9,259 nucleotides of DNA from Bacteroides sp. (GTDB taxonomy: Bacteria > Bacteroidota > Bacteroidia > Bacteroidales > Bacteroidaceae), in assembly GCA_019412865.1 (NCBI GenBank), contig DXOJ01000470.1, forward strand, positions 1-9,259, written 5' to 3'. Made by a program: the position numbers and the translations under genes. Below, piece after piece: positions 1 through 8,064 of this stretch. Below the pieces are notes generated by a model. It had not been told where the DNA came from and did not search any database. It was given only the letters and a program-made list of their open reading frames with translations. The first letter of the stretch is position 1. Every line of letters begins with the position of its first letter.

Positions 1-1652
1 TGGTTTCTTGTTTAAAGAATTATTCGAAAGAAACGTTTATGGCGGACCTGATGGCCGGTATCATCGTAGGTATCGTGGCACTCCCATTGGCCATCGCCTT
101 CGGTATCGCTTCGGGAGTCTCACCCGAAAAAGGTATTATCACCGCTATCATTGCCGGATTTATCATTTCTTTATTGGGCGGCAGCAAAGTCCAGATCGGT
201 GGTCCGACAGGAGCATTTATCGTCATTATCTACGGCATCATACAGCAATACGGCGAGGCCGGACTGATTGTAGCCACGCTGATGGCGGGCGTACTCCTTG
301 TATTATTAGGAGTGTTCAAGCTGGGAGCGGTCATCAAATTCATTCCTTACCCTATCATCGTTGGATTTACCAGCGGTATCGCCGTCACTATTTTCACGAC
401 CCAAATCGCCGATATTTTCGGTTTATCTTTCGGAGACGAGAAAGTGCCGGGAGACTTCGTCGGGAAGTGGATGATTTATTTCCGTCACTTCGATACAATC
501 AACTGGTGGAATACCATCGTTAGTATTGTCAGCATTATTATCATCGCTATCACTCCGAAGTTCTCAAAGAAAATTCCCGGCTCGCTGATTGCCATCATCG
601 TAGTCACGGTAGCCGTTTACCTGATGAAAACCTTCGGAGGAATCGACTGCATCCAGACCATCGGTGACCGCTTCACCATTAAATCAGAGTTGCCCGATGC
701 CGTTGTGCCTGCGCTGGATTGGGAAGCTATCAGGGAATTGTTTCCGGTGGCTATCACCATTGCCGTATTGGGAGCTATCGAATCTTTGCTGTCGGCCACT
801 GTAGCCGACGGTGTGATAGGCGACCGCCACGATTCCAATACAGAACTGATCGCACAGGGAGCAGCCAATATCATAGCCCCTTTGTTCGGAGGTATTCCCG
901 CCACAGGTGCTATCGCCCGTACCATGACGAATATCAACAACGGGGGTAAGACACCGATAGCCGGAATCATTCATGCAGTAGTATTGCTGTTGATTCTGCT
1001 CTTCCTGATGCCACTCGCACAATATATTCCGATGGCATGCCTTGCCGGCGTACTGGTCATCGTATCTTACAACATGAGCGGATGGCGTGTATTCAGAGCT
1101 TTACTGAAGAATCCGAAATCGGACGTTACCGTACTGCTTATCACCTTCTTCCTGACCGTTATCTTCGACCTGACTGTCGCTATTGAGGTAGGATTGGTCA
1201 TTGCCTGCGTTCTCTTTATGAAGCGTGTCATGGAGACTACCGAAATCTCGGTGATTACCGACGAGATTGACCCGAACAAAGAATCGGATATTGCCGTACA
1301 TGAAGAAAACCTGATGATTCCCAAAGGCATTGAGGTATACGAAATCAACGGCCCTTATTTCTTCGGTATCGCTACCAAGTTTGAAGAGACAATGACACAA
1401 CTGGGAGACCGCCCCAAAGTACGTATCATCCGTATGCGCAAGGTTCCGTTCATCGATTCCACAGGGATTCACAACCTGACTACTCTCTGCGAAATGTCAC
1501 AGAAGGAAAAGACTACCGTTATCCTTTCCGGAGTCAACGAGAACGTGCATAATGTACTGGAAAAAGCCGGATTCTACGAACTGCTGGGAAAGGAAAATAT
1601 CTGCCCGAATATCAATGTAGCATTGGAAAGGGCAAAAAGCCTGGTAAAATAG
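1..1652 (+). CDS. SulP-family anion permease with STAS domain (5' end outside window)
   Basis: Inner-membrane transporter of the SulP family, which moves sulfate, bicarbonate or related anions by proton or sodium symport; the substrate cannot be told from sequence. The reading frame is open from base 3, with 12 residues (VSCLKNYSKETF) before the first Met at base 39, so that Met is internal and the real start lies before the window. Counting from it, hydrophobic segments fill about residues 5-395, with the family's GGPTGA motif near 54-59 and the conserved ELIAQGAANI and FGGIPATGAIAR stretch near 269-294. A cytoplasmic STAS domain follows at about 430-535, with DSTG at 473-476, the loop that is phosphorylated in anti-sigma-factor antagonists. 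It stops at TAG 1650-1652. No partner gene is visible. The family call is firm; the substrate is open. Confidence 0.93.
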   Translation, partial: VSCLKNYSKETFMADLMAGIIVGIVALPLAIAFGIASGVSPEKGIITAIIAGFIISLLGGSKVQIGGPTGAFIVIIYGIIQQYGEAGLIVATLMAGVLLVLLGVFKLGAVIKFIPYPIIVGFTSGIAVTIFTTQIADIFGLSFGDEKVPGDFVGKWMIYFRHFDTINWWNTIVSIVSIIIIAITPKFSKKIPGSLIAIIVVTVAVYLMKTFGGIDCIQTIGDRFTIKSELPDAVVPALDWEAIRELFPVAITIAVLGAIESLLSATVADGVIGDRHDSNTELIAQGAANIIAPLFGGIPATGAIARTMTNINNGGKTPIAGIIHAVVLLLILLFLMPLAQYIPMACLAGVLVIVSYNMSGWRVFRALLKNPKSDVTVLLITFFLTVIFDLTVAIEVGLVIACVLFMKRVMETTEISVITDEIDPNKESDIAVHEENLMIPKGIEVYEINGPYFFGIATKFEETMTQLGDRPKVRIIRMRKVPFIDSTGIHNLTTLCEMSQKEKTTVILSGVNENVHNVLEKAGFYELLGKENICPNINVALERAKSLVK

Positions 1653-1670
1653 TGCTGTTTATCAGCCACT

Positions 1671-1686
1671 TGTAAGCCTGTAAGCC
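1671..1686. repeat. Tandem 8-bp repeat TGTAAGCC x2
   Basis: Two exact head-to-tail copies of TGTAAGCC lie 19 bases after the SulP stop and run directly into the left arm of the following hairpin. No function is evident. It may be a replication-slippage duplication at the edge of the hairpin region. Confidence 0.6.
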
Positions 1687-1737
1687 ATATATACCGTGCG
1701 TATTGGACATATAGATCCAATGTATACGGCATATATG
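1686..1737. repeat. Imperfect 22-bp inverted repeat (hairpin 1)
   Basis: Arms 1686-1707 and 1716-1737 surround an 8-base loop. Seventeen of 22 positions pair by Watson-Crick rules; the five exceptions are all transitions, and three of them still allow G-U pairing in a plus-strand transcript. The core reads TTGGACATATAGATCCAA. No U-run follows on either strand, so it is not a classic terminator, though it sits where the SulP transcript should end. It could protect the 3' end of the SulP mRNA or belong to a dispersed repeat family. Confidence 0.7.
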
Positions 1738-1739
1738 AC

Positions 1740-1771
1740 CTGTGTGTTGGATCTATATATCCAACACACAG
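1740..1771. repeat. Perfect 13-bp inverted repeat (hairpin 2)
   Basis: Arms 1740-1752 and 1759-1771 match exactly around the 6-base loop CTATAT. The core TTGGATCTATATATCCAA differs at one base from the minus strand of the core of hairpin 1, so the two are related elements placed in opposite orientation only two bases apart. A further ATCTATAT lies at 1773-1780. No U-run follows on either strand. Confidence 0.75.
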
Positions 1772-1846
1772 CATCTATATCTCCTGCAAACAGGATATTA
1801 TCATCATTTATTCTATCACGCTGACCTCTATTTGATACAACCTCTT

Positions 1847-2056
1847 CTATTTCAGAACCATATTCTTGTTTTTCTTATAATCCAGTGGACGGTTCACAAT
1901 CTTCAGCTCTCTGAAAGCCTTCCTCAAGGAAGCATTCACAATGATCGAAGACGGTTTAACCTCCGGATTCACTATTGCCACATCATAAACCGACTGTTCC
2001 AGTTCACCATTCAGATAGATTTTCAACATTCCATTTTTCCAGCTTACAGCGTATAC
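1847..2056 (-). pseudogene. Possible remnant of a LamG/concanavalin-like domain protein (C-terminal end)
   Basis: A 69-codon open stretch on the minus strand, bounded by TAG at 2059-2057 and TAG at 1849-1847. It contains WKNGMLKIYLNGELEQS, which resembles the 'W-(n)G-x-L-K-L-Y-V-N-G-E-L' strand pair of laminin-G-type jelly-roll domains, and later AFRELKIVNRPLD, which resembles the closing strand 'DD-(V/F)-R-I-Y-N-R-(P/A)-L' of the same fold. A whole domain is 150-200 residues, so only the last third is here. The first Met (2029) falls inside the likely domain, and no promoter or convincing ribosome site precedes it. It lies just past the pump terminator. The likeness is from memory of the family, not from a search; it might instead be a small hypothetical gene of about 60 residues. 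Confidence 0.4.
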
Positions 2057-2100
2057 CTATACATACGTCGCAAGCCGGATAGATATTAATTACCAGAAAC

Positions 2101-2144
2101 TGATTACAAAACGGGCTGCCACAGAATCACTTCTCCGGCAACCC
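2101..2144 (-). terminator. Rho-independent terminator of the efflux operon
   Basis: Read on the minus strand, 2144-2137 (GGGTTGCC) pairs with 2120-2113 (GGCAGCCC) over 8 bp, with one G-U pair. The enclosed 16 bases contain a further 4-bp stem, AGAA with TTCT, closed by the loop GTGA, a GNRA-type tetraloop. The sequence GTTTTGTAA follows, and an A-rich stretch precedes the stem. On the plus strand the same stem has a C-A mismatch, so it favours minus-strand transcripts. It lies 41 bases after the outer-membrane channel stop codon, the expected place for the operon end. Confidence 0.75.
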
Positions 2145-2185
2145 TTCTTTCTTTAAATTAAAAAACAGAGAGAGTATGATGTCAT

Positions 2186-3562
2186 TTACTCCTGACCTCC
2201 CCCCAAAGCACGGTATAGGTTAATTAAACTTTGTATTTCAGTAAAATGATTGACCGTCTGCGACAGTTGCGCGCTAAGCAATGACTGCCGCGATGTAAGC
2301 ACTTCCAGATAGGTTGTATTACCATGCTCCATCAACAGAGAAGTGCTTCGCAGAGCCGTTTGCAGGGAAGTGATCTGTTTATCCAGCAAGATTCTTTTTC
2401 CCTGACTGGTTTGATAGGCAATCAAAGCATCATTCACCTCGCTACCGGCATTGAGCAACGTTTGCTGAAAACCGAGCGCTGCTTCTTCCTGTTGCGCACG
2501 GGCAATGCGGTATTGTGCCACCACCTGCCCTCTGTTAAAGAGCGGCTGCGTAAGCGAACCTATCGCTGATACGAGAAACTTGCCCGGATTGATAATCATC
2601 GCCCCGGCGGAGTTTGTCCATCCGGCACTCCCACTCAAAGTGATGGAAGGATAGAAAGCCGAACGTGCTGCATTGGTACCATAGAACGCCGCTTCCAGCG
2701 TCCGCTCTGCCGAGCGGACATCCGGACGGGAAGAAAGCATCCGGACAGGAATCCCTATCGAGAAGTCGGCAGGAAACTGTTGCTTTGCCAATACACCACG
2801 CTCATAGTTGCGTGGCGTCTCCGCCAATAATAAGGCAAGACTATTCTCCACCTGACTGATCTGCTGCTGCAAATCGAGGACCGAACCCTGCACCTGATAA
2901 TAGGCAGCCTCCATCTGCGACACAGCCGATTCGTTTGCCAATCCCGCATTCATTAATGCACGGGTGGACGCAACGGTTTCTTTCCATGCCTCTTCCGTCT
3001 GACGGGAGATGTCGAGTTGTTCGTCCAGCATCAACAGGGTATAATAGGTATTGGCGATACCTGCTATCAACTGTGTACGGACTGCCTGACGGTAATCTTC
3101 GCTTTGAGCATAAAGTGCTTTCGCCTGTTTCTTGGAGTTGCGCATACGCCCGAAAACGTCCAACTCCCAACTGGCAGTAACGGGCAACGAATAAGCCTGC
3201 GTAGCCTTCTGCGTATCGAAACTGCTCACTGTCCCCTGCGGAGCAAGAGCAAAAGCGGGCAGAAAAGCAAGTTTGGCGGACATCAGTACGGCCTGTGCTT
3301 CTTCCACACGGAGCTGGGCGGACTGATAGTCGGTATTGGTCTGCAATCCCACTTCGATGAGGGATTGCAGATAAGGGTCGGTGAAGAGTTCCCGCCAGTC
3401 CATATTACCCAGACCGGCAGTGTCTTCGGTCACCACTTCCCCGCCGTACAGATCGTCGGGAACGACAGTGACAGGTTCGTATTTGGTATAGATGCCACAA
3501 CCGCTCAACGACAGACTGATGGCAACTAATGTGATGATATTCTTCTTCATTCTTTCTTTCAT
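2186..3562 (-). CDS. Outer-membrane efflux channel lipoprotein (TolC/OprM/NodT family)
   Basis: Outer-membrane duct of the pump: it forms a trimeric barrel with a long periplasmic helical tunnel through which substrates leave the cell. The 458 residues match the usual OprM-like length. A lipoprotein signal ends in LSLSGC with the acylated Cys at 22. Two outer-membrane-efflux repeats follow (about 55-245 and 265-455), with family hallmarks ASWELDVFGR near 130, LSSRPDVRSAE near 276, QPLFNRGQ near 339 and INLYRALGGG near 447. The start ATG at 3562 directly abuts the transporter's TAA (no spacer), which suggests translational coupling. A second ATG at codon 5 would give the more standard signal start MKKNIITL and is preceded by AAAGAAAG, so the true start is one of these two. 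It is the last gene of the operon and ends at TAA 2188-2186. Intact. Confidence 0.95.
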   Translation of the reverse strand: MKERMKKNIITLVAISLSLSGCGIYTKYEPVTVVPDDLYGGEVVTEDTAGLGNMDWRELFTDPYLQSLIEVGLQTNTDYQSAQLRVEEAQAVLMSAKLAFLPAFALAPQGTVSSFDTQKATQAYSLPVTASWELDVFGRMRNSKKQAKALYAQSEDYRQAVRTQLIAGIANTYYTLLMLDEQLDISRQTEEAWKETVASTRALMNAGLANESAVSQMEAAYYQVQGSVLDLQQQISQVENSLALLLAETPRNYERGVLAKQQFPADFSIGIPVRMLSSRPDVRSAERTLEAAFYGTNAARSAFYPSITLSGSAGWTNSAGAMIINPGKFLVSAIGSLTQPLFNRGQVVAQYRIARAQQEEAALGFQQTLLNAGSEVNDALIAYQTSQGKRILLDKQITSLQTALRSTSLLMEHGNTTYLEVLTSRQSLLSAQLSQTVNHFTEIQSLINLYRALGGGQE

Positions 3563-6500
3563 TTATTTACGTTCGCGTTCAACTTCACTCTTTTCTTTCT
3601 CTAAAAGCACCTGCACATCTGGTTCCTCTTCCATCGGTTTACGGATTTTCTCCTGCAAAAACTCAAAGATGATGTAGAAAACCGGAACGACAAAGAGCAA
3701 TGCCAGTGTCCCGACAGCCATACCGCCCACAACACCCGTACCCAGCGAACTGTTACCATTGGCACCTGCACCGGAGGAGAACATCAGCGGAAGCATACCG
3801 AAGATCATCGTCAACACCGTCATCAGGATAGGACGCAAGCGGACTTGTGCGGCAGAGTAGGCAGACTCCACAATACCCATTCCCTTGCGGCGACGTTCTA
3901 TGGCGTACTCCGTAATCAGGATGGCCGTCTTAGCCAGCAAACCGATCAACATAATCACACCCGTCTGCAGATAGATATTATTCTCCAACCCGAGTATTTT
4001 GGCGAAAAGGAACGACCCCATCAGTCCGAACGGCACGGAGAAGATAACGGCAAACGGTATGAGGAAACTCTCGTAAAGACAGGCCAGAATCAGATAGATA
4101 AGGAAGATACAGATGGCGTAGATGAAAACCGTCTGCGCACCACCGCTGCTTGCTTCTTCGCGTGCCATACCGCCATATTCATATCCGTAGCCTGCCGGCA
4201 AAGACTGCGCAGCCACTTCTTCAATCACTTTCTGCACCTCGCCGGAGGAGTAACCGTCGGCAGGATTCACATTGGCGGTGATGGTGCTGTAAAGATTGAA
4301 ACGGTTGGCCGTTTCCGGTCCCAGCACTTGCTTCAGCGTCACGAACTGGCTCACCGGAGCCATCTGCGTACCATTGCGTACAAACATATTATTCAGCGCC
4401 TGCTCGTCGAGACGATATTCAGGCGAAGCCTGCATCATCACACGATATACTTTACCATACTGGTTATAGTTGGAGATATACGCGCCACCGCAATAACTGC
4501 CCACCGCATCGAGCACCGCACTCGGCGAAATTCCTGCACGCTTACATTTGGCAGCGTCCACTTCCACCGATATCTGCGGGAAGTTGATAGCATACGATGT
4601 ATACGCCATCGCTACCTCCGGACGCTCGTTCAAAGCACCGAGGAACTGTATAGCCGCTTCATAGAACGTAGCCAGTTCTCCACCCGTCATGTCCTGAAGG
4701 TTCAGTTCGAGGGAGTTACCCATACCGTAACCCGGAATCATGGCAGGCTGGAAGCTGAATATCTGTGCTTCCTTTATAGACTGGAATTGTCCGTTGAGGC
4801 GGGACACCACAGCATCCGAGCTATGCTCCTTGCCCTTTCGCTCGCTCCAGTCTTTCAGGCGGATAATCATCGTACCGTACGAAGTTCCCTGACCGGATAT
4901 CAGTCCGTATCCTGCTACGCGGGCATAGTGTTCTATTTCGGGCGTATCTTTCAGGATATTTTCCAGGCGGTCCATCACTTTCGTGGTTTCTTCGAGCGTG
5001 CTTCCCGGTGAAATGCTGACATTCACCATAATGACACCTTGGTCTTCCTGCGGCACAAGTCCTGTTTTAGTGGTACTCATCAGGTAAACCAGCAAGGCAA
5101 CGGCAACAGCCAGTGAAGTCCACACCATCCAGCGATGGCGGATGAAAAACATCACACCTCTCTTATATTTACCCAATACGGCATTGAACGAAGCATTGTA
5201 AGCTGCACGTACCCGTCCATTGATGCTCTTGGCGCTCTTCGTTCCGTCCGACGGACGCATCATGATGGCGCACAAAGCGGGACAGAGCGTCAAAGCCGAA
5301 ATCATCGAAATACCTACGGCAGTTGCCATCGTGATACCGAATTGTGTATAGAACACGCCCGAAGTACCTCCCATGAAGGTTACAGGAATAAACACAGCCA
5401 TAAATACACAGGTACAGGAGACAATAGCCATCGTCACGTCGCCCATTGCATCTTTCGTGGCAAGATAAGGAGACTTGTATCCAGCATCAAACTTGGATTG
5501 TACCGCCTCTACCACCACAATGGCGTCGTCTACCACCGTACCGATAGCAAGTACCAAAGCAAACAATGTCAGGATGTTCAGACTGAAACCCGCAGCCACC
5601 AGACAGGCAAACGTACCCACCAACGACACAATGATAGAGATGGAGGGAATCAGCGTACTCTTCAGATCCTGCAAGAAGAAATAGACCACGAGGATGACCA
5701 GAATGATGGCGATAATCAGTGTCTCCACCACGTTGTGTATGGAAGCGAAAAGGAAGTCATTGGAACTCATCATCGTGACGAACTCCGTTCCTGCCGGCAG
5801 ATTCTTCTCCATCCGCTCTATCTGCGCAGTGATTTCTTTGTTGACAGCGGTAGCATTGGAACCGGCTGTCTGGAATATCATATAAAGAACGGCCGGCTGA
5901 CTGTCCATTTCACTGCGGAAACTATACGTCATCGTACCCAACTCCACCTCTGCCACATCTTGCAGGCGAAGTATGGAACCGTCTTCCCGCGAACGGACAA
6001 CCGTGTTCCGGAATTCTTCCACGCTTTTGAGGCGTCCGCGATATTTCATTGTAAACTGGAAAACATTCTTCGAACTCTCGCCCAGTGAACCGGTGGGAGC
6101 TTCGATGTTCTGTTCACCCAATATGGCGGTAATGTCCGACGGAACCAGTCCGTATTGCGCCATCCGTTCCGGTTTCAGCCAGATACGCATACTGTACGTA
6201 TCGCCCAGCTCCATCACGTCTCCCACTCCCTCGATACGTTTAATCTGGGGAATGACATTGATGTCCAGATAATTGGCGAGGAACGTCTGATCGTATCGAC
6301 CGTCCGTGCAGACCAAAGCACCAATCTGCAAGAAGCTGGTCTGCCGCTTCATTGTGCTGACGCCGACTTTCGTTACTTCAGCCGGAAGCAATCCCTGCGC
6401 TTTAGCCACACGGTTTTGCACGTTGACTGCCGCCATATCGGGGTCTGTGCCCTGCTTGAAATAAACCTGTATAATAGCCAAACCTGCATTGGAAGCACTG

Positions 6501-6742
6501 GAACTGATATACATCATGTCTTCCACACCGTTGATACTCTCCTCCAGTGGCATGATGACACTGTTCATCACTGCCTCGGCATCGGCACCCGTATAACTGG
6601 CAGTTACATATACCGTTGGAGGCGCAATGTCAGGATATTGCTCCACCGGCAGCGTGAAGAGCGAAATAAGCCCTATGGCCAGAATCAGGACAGAGATGGA
6701 GATAGCCATCACCGGCCGTTTTATAAACACATTTCCTTTCAT
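3563..6742 (-). CDS. RND multidrug efflux transporter, HAE-1 family (AcrB/MexB/BmeB-like)
   Basis: Inner-membrane proton antiporter that captures drugs, bile salts, dyes or other amphipathic compounds from periplasm and membrane and drives them into the adaptor-channel duct. Its 1059 residues are a full HAE-1 length. The order is N-terminal membrane helix 10-30, first porter region 35-335, helices 338-495, helix about 540-557, second porter region 560-865, and helices 870-1030. The proton-relay residues are all present: the Asp pair 405-406 in GTVVDDAIVVVE, Lys938 in GLLAKTAIL, and Arg970 in RLRPILMT. The motif FMGGTSG near 456-462 and the C-terminal SSGAGANGNSSLGTG near 989-1003 also fit. 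GAAGGAGA lies 7 bases before the start ATG, and the adaptor ends 14 bases upstream. Bacteroides carry many paralogous pumps of this type, so the substrate cannot be assigned. Intact, with no missing key residue. Confidence 0.97.
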   Translation of the reverse strand: MKGNVFIKRPVMAISISVLILAIGLISLFTLPVEQYPDIAPPTVYVTASYTGADAEAVMNSVIMPLEESINGVEDMMYISSSASNAGLAIIQVYFKQGTDPDMAAVNVQNRVAKAQGLLPAEVTKVGVSTMKRQTSFLQIGALVCTDGRYDQTFLANYLDINVIPQIKRIEGVGDVMELGDTYSMRIWLKPERMAQYGLVPSDITAILGEQNIEAPTGSLGESSKNVFQFTMKYRGRLKSVEEFRNTVVRSREDGSILRLQDVAEVELGTMTYSFRSEMDSQPAVLYMIFQTAGSNATAVNKEITAQIERMEKNLPAGTEFVTMMSSNDFLFASIHNVVETLIIAIILVILVVYFFLQDLKSTLIPSISIIVSLVGTFACLVAAGFSLNILTLFALVLAIGTVVDDAIVVVEAVQSKFDAGYKSPYLATKDAMGDVTMAIVSCTCVFMAVFIPVTFMGGTSGVFYTQFGITMATAVGISMISALTLCPALCAIMMRPSDGTKSAKSINGRVRAAYNASFNAVLGKYKRGVMFFIRHRWMVWTSLAVAVALLVYLMSTTKTGLVPQEDQGVIMVNVSISPGSTLEETTKVMDRLENILKDTPEIEHYARVAGYGLISGQGTSYGTMIIRLKDWSERKGKEHSSDAVVSRLNGQFQSIKEAQIFSFQPAMIPGYGMGNSLELNLQDMTGGELATFYEAAIQFLGALNERPEVAMAYTSYAINFPQISVEVDAAKCKRAGISPSAVLDAVGSYCGGAYISNYNQYGKVYRVMMQASPEYRLDEQALNNMFVRNGTQMAPVSQFVTLKQVLGPETANRFNLYSTITANVNPADGYSSGEVQKVIEEVAAQSLPAGYGYEYGGMAREEASSGGAQTVFIYAICIFLIYLILACLYESFLIPFAVIFSVPFGLMGSFLFAKILGLENNIYLQTGVIMLIGLLAKTAILITEYAIERRRKGMGIVESAYSAAQVRLRPILMTVLTMIFGMLPLMFSSGAGANGNSSLGTGVVGGMAVGTLALLFVVPVFYIIFEFLQEKIRKPMEEEPDVQVLLEKEKSEVERERK

Positions 6743-6748
6743 AATCAG

Positions 6749-6755
6749 TCTCCTT
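6749..6755 (-). promoter_or_regulatory. Shine-Dalgarno sequence of the RND transporter gene
   Basis: The minus-strand AAGGAGA lies in the 14-base gap between the adaptor stop (6757) and the transporter ATG (6742), 6 bases before the start. It is stronger than usual for Bacteroides, where A-rich leaders are common, and it fixes the transporter start at 6742. Confidence 0.7.
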
Positions 6756-6756
6756 C

Positions 6757-7863
6757 TTATTTAACTTGCGTGCCTTCGCGCACCAGTCCGGCGCCTTCCG
6801 ATACGATTTCATCACCTGCTTTCAGTCCGTCCAGCACCACATATTCGCGTCCGTCATTGTTTTCGGCCACTGTTATCAGGGTAGAGACAGCCTTCCCGTC
6901 CACTACCTTATATACAATCGTCTTATCCTGCATCTTCACGGTGGCCGTCTGCGGGATGGCGATACAGTCTTTATAAATGCTCGGCACTACCACCGTGCCC
7001 GAGGCTCCGCTATGAAGCAACCGCGATTCGTTGGGAAACACCACGCGCGCCACCACAGTACCCGTTTGCCGGTCGATGACGCCGCTGATGGATTCGATGA
7101 CACCTTTCTTATCATAAACCGAATTATCATTGAGGCGCAATTCCACTTCCGGCATGTTCTTCAAGGCTTCGTCCATGTCACCATACTGGCGGGTGAGGGC
7201 AAGCAACTGATTCTCGGTCATGGAGAAATAGACATACATATCTGAATTGTCGCTGACCGTAGTAAGCGGATAGGGCATATTGGCACTTACCAATGCGCCT
7301 GCACGATAAGGCAATGCACCTACGACTCCGTCACTGGGACTTTTCACTTCGGTATAAGAGAGATTGTTGCGGGCACTGATCTCTTGTGCTTCAGCCTGCG
7401 ACAGTTGAGCTTTGGCGGTGAGATAAGAATTCTCGGCCGTTTTCAGACTGAATTCCGAAACTACTTTCTGCGCATACAGTTCTTTGTTGCTTTTGTAGGT
7501 CAGTTCGGCAGTACCCAGCGCGGCACGTGCTGCTTCCACATTAGCAGTGGCGGTTTTCAGTGCGGCCTTGTAAGGCACTTGGTCGATAATGAAAAGCGAT
7601 TGCCCGCGGCGTACTTTTTGCCCTTCGGTCACACAGAGTTTCTCAATCGTTCCCGACACCTGCGGATAGATATCAATATCCTGCCGCCCACGTATGCTCG
7701 CCGAATAGGAAGAAGAAAATTCCTTATCCACCGCTTCTATCTGCATTACTGCATAAGAAGAAGATTTCACTCCCGCATCCGATGCCTGCTTGCAAGATGC
7801 CATCCACACTGTACAACCGACAATCCCTATCAGCCGTATCCATTTTTTGCTTACTGTAATCAT
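6757..7863 (-). CDS. Periplasmic adaptor (membrane fusion) lipoprotein of RND pump (AcrA/MexA-like)
   Basis: Joins the RND transporter to the outer-membrane channel and transmits conformational change between them. The 368 residues fit the AcrA/MexA size. A short signal sequence ends in WMASC, giving an acylated Cys24 and an inner-membrane lipid anchor. The two lipoyl halves lie at about 64-98 (YPQVSGTIEKLCVTEGQKV) and 172-205, separated by an alpha hairpin at about 100-170 rich in Ala and Glu (NVEAARAALGTAELTY). A beta-barrel (about 208-290) and the membrane-proximal domain (about 300-365, with GLKAGDEIVSEGAGLV near the end) follow. It is the first gene of the operon. The start at 7863 is supported by the signal peptide and by a promoter about 30 bases upstream. 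Intact. Confidence 0.95.
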   Translation of the reverse strand: MITVSKKWIRLIGIVGCTVWMASCKQASDAGVKSSSYAVMQIEAVDKEFSSSYSASIRGRQDIDIYPQVSGTIEKLCVTEGQKVRRGQSLFIIDQVPYKAALKTATANVEAARAALGTAELTYKSNKELYAQKVVSEFSLKTAENSYLTAKAQLSQAEAQEISARNNLSYTEVKSPSDGVVGALPYRAGALVSANMPYPLTTVSDNSDMYVYFSMTENQLLALTRQYGDMDEALKNMPEVELRLNDNSVYDKKGVIESISGVIDRQTGTVVARVVFPNESRLLHSGASGTVVVPSIYKDCIAIPQTATVKMQDKTIVYKVVDGKAVSTLITVAENNDGREYVVLDGLKAGDEIVSEGAGLVREGTQVK

Positions 7864-7896
7864 ACTTTCTCTTTTGATCTTTTGTTAAATCCTGGA

Positions 7897-7924
7897 CAAA
7901 AGTAGGAGAAAAGAACAAGGCAAG
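7897..7924 (-). promoter_or_regulatory. Bacteroides-type promoter of the efflux operon
   Basis: On the minus strand TACTTTTG (7904-7897) matches the Bacteroides -7 consensus TAnnTTTG exactly. A partial -33 element, CTTG at 7924-7921, lies 16 bases upstream, shorter than the usual 19-21, so the -33 region is weak and an activator may be needed. Transcription should begin near 7893, giving a leader of about 30 bases before the adaptor ATG. The call rests on motif match and position only. Confidence 0.6.
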
Positions 7925-7929
7925 AGTGA

Positions 7930-7964
7930 CCAATTTCCCTCCATAAATGTCCCATTTTCGCCAT
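7930..7964. promoter_or_regulatory. Helically phased CCA(T/A) motifs, candidate activator site
   Basis: CCA occurs at 7930, 7941, 7952 and 7961, spaced 11, 11 and 9 bases, i.e. about one helical turn each; the last three are CCAT. The cluster lies immediately upstream of the efflux promoter, where AraC-family activators usually bind direct repeats. It is a plausible operator for the divergent regulator. There is no direct evidence of binding. Confidence 0.35.
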
Positions 7965-8035
7965 TTACGTTTATTACAGCTAACTATTTGGCAATAAACG
8001 ACATATCAAACAAATCTGAAGAAGTATGGGACATT
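7946..8035. promoter_or_regulatory. Perfect 10-bp inverted repeat spanning the divergent control region
   Basis: AATGTCCCAT at 7946-7955 and its exact reverse complement ATGGGACATT at 8026-8035 lie 70 bases apart. Each arm therefore has the same orientation towards its own promoter. The first sits about 53-62 bases upstream of the inferred efflux start, the second about 32-41 upstream of the inferred regulator start, overlapping that promoter's -33 region. This arrangement fits one regulator activating the pump and restraining its own gene; that reading is inference. Confidence 0.5.
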
Positions 8036-8055
8036 CTGTTTTCCCGATTATTCAC

Positions 8056-8064
8056 CAACTTTGC
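8056..8064 (+). promoter_or_regulatory. Likely promoter of the AraC-family regulator gene
   Basis: CAACTTTGC matches the Bacteroides -7 pattern TAnnTTTG with one mismatch. No clear TTTG is seen 19-21 bases upstream; that position falls in the repeat arm at 8026-8035. The inferred start near 8067 leaves a leader of about 20 bases containing the A-rich AAAAAAGGAAAG just before ATG 8087. This supports that ATG over the in-frame TTG at 7988, which would lie upstream of the promoter. Confidence 0.45.

Noticed and set aside
1671..1780. CRISPR-like array
   Set aside because: The repeats are one 8-bp tandem pair and two hairpins in opposite orientation, with no regular spacers and no cas genes.
1742..2089. 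Plus-strand 115-codon open frame in the spacer
   Set aside because: It starts inside hairpin 2, has a Tyr/His/Leu-rich low-complexity translation and no ribosome site, and overlaps the better minus-strand LamG-like frame.
3845..6976. Long plus-strand open frames opposite the transporter (for example 3845-5011, 5135-6088 and 6155-6976)
   Set aside because: They are complements of the strongly supported RND gene (the last also covers the end of the adaptor gene), with His/Arg/Thr-rich translations typical of antisense frames and no recognisable domain.
7984..7993. CTATTTGGC as a Bacteroides -7 box
   Set aside because: The spacing does not fit TAnnTTTG (no TA two bases before TTTG), and no suitable downstream start lies at the right distance.
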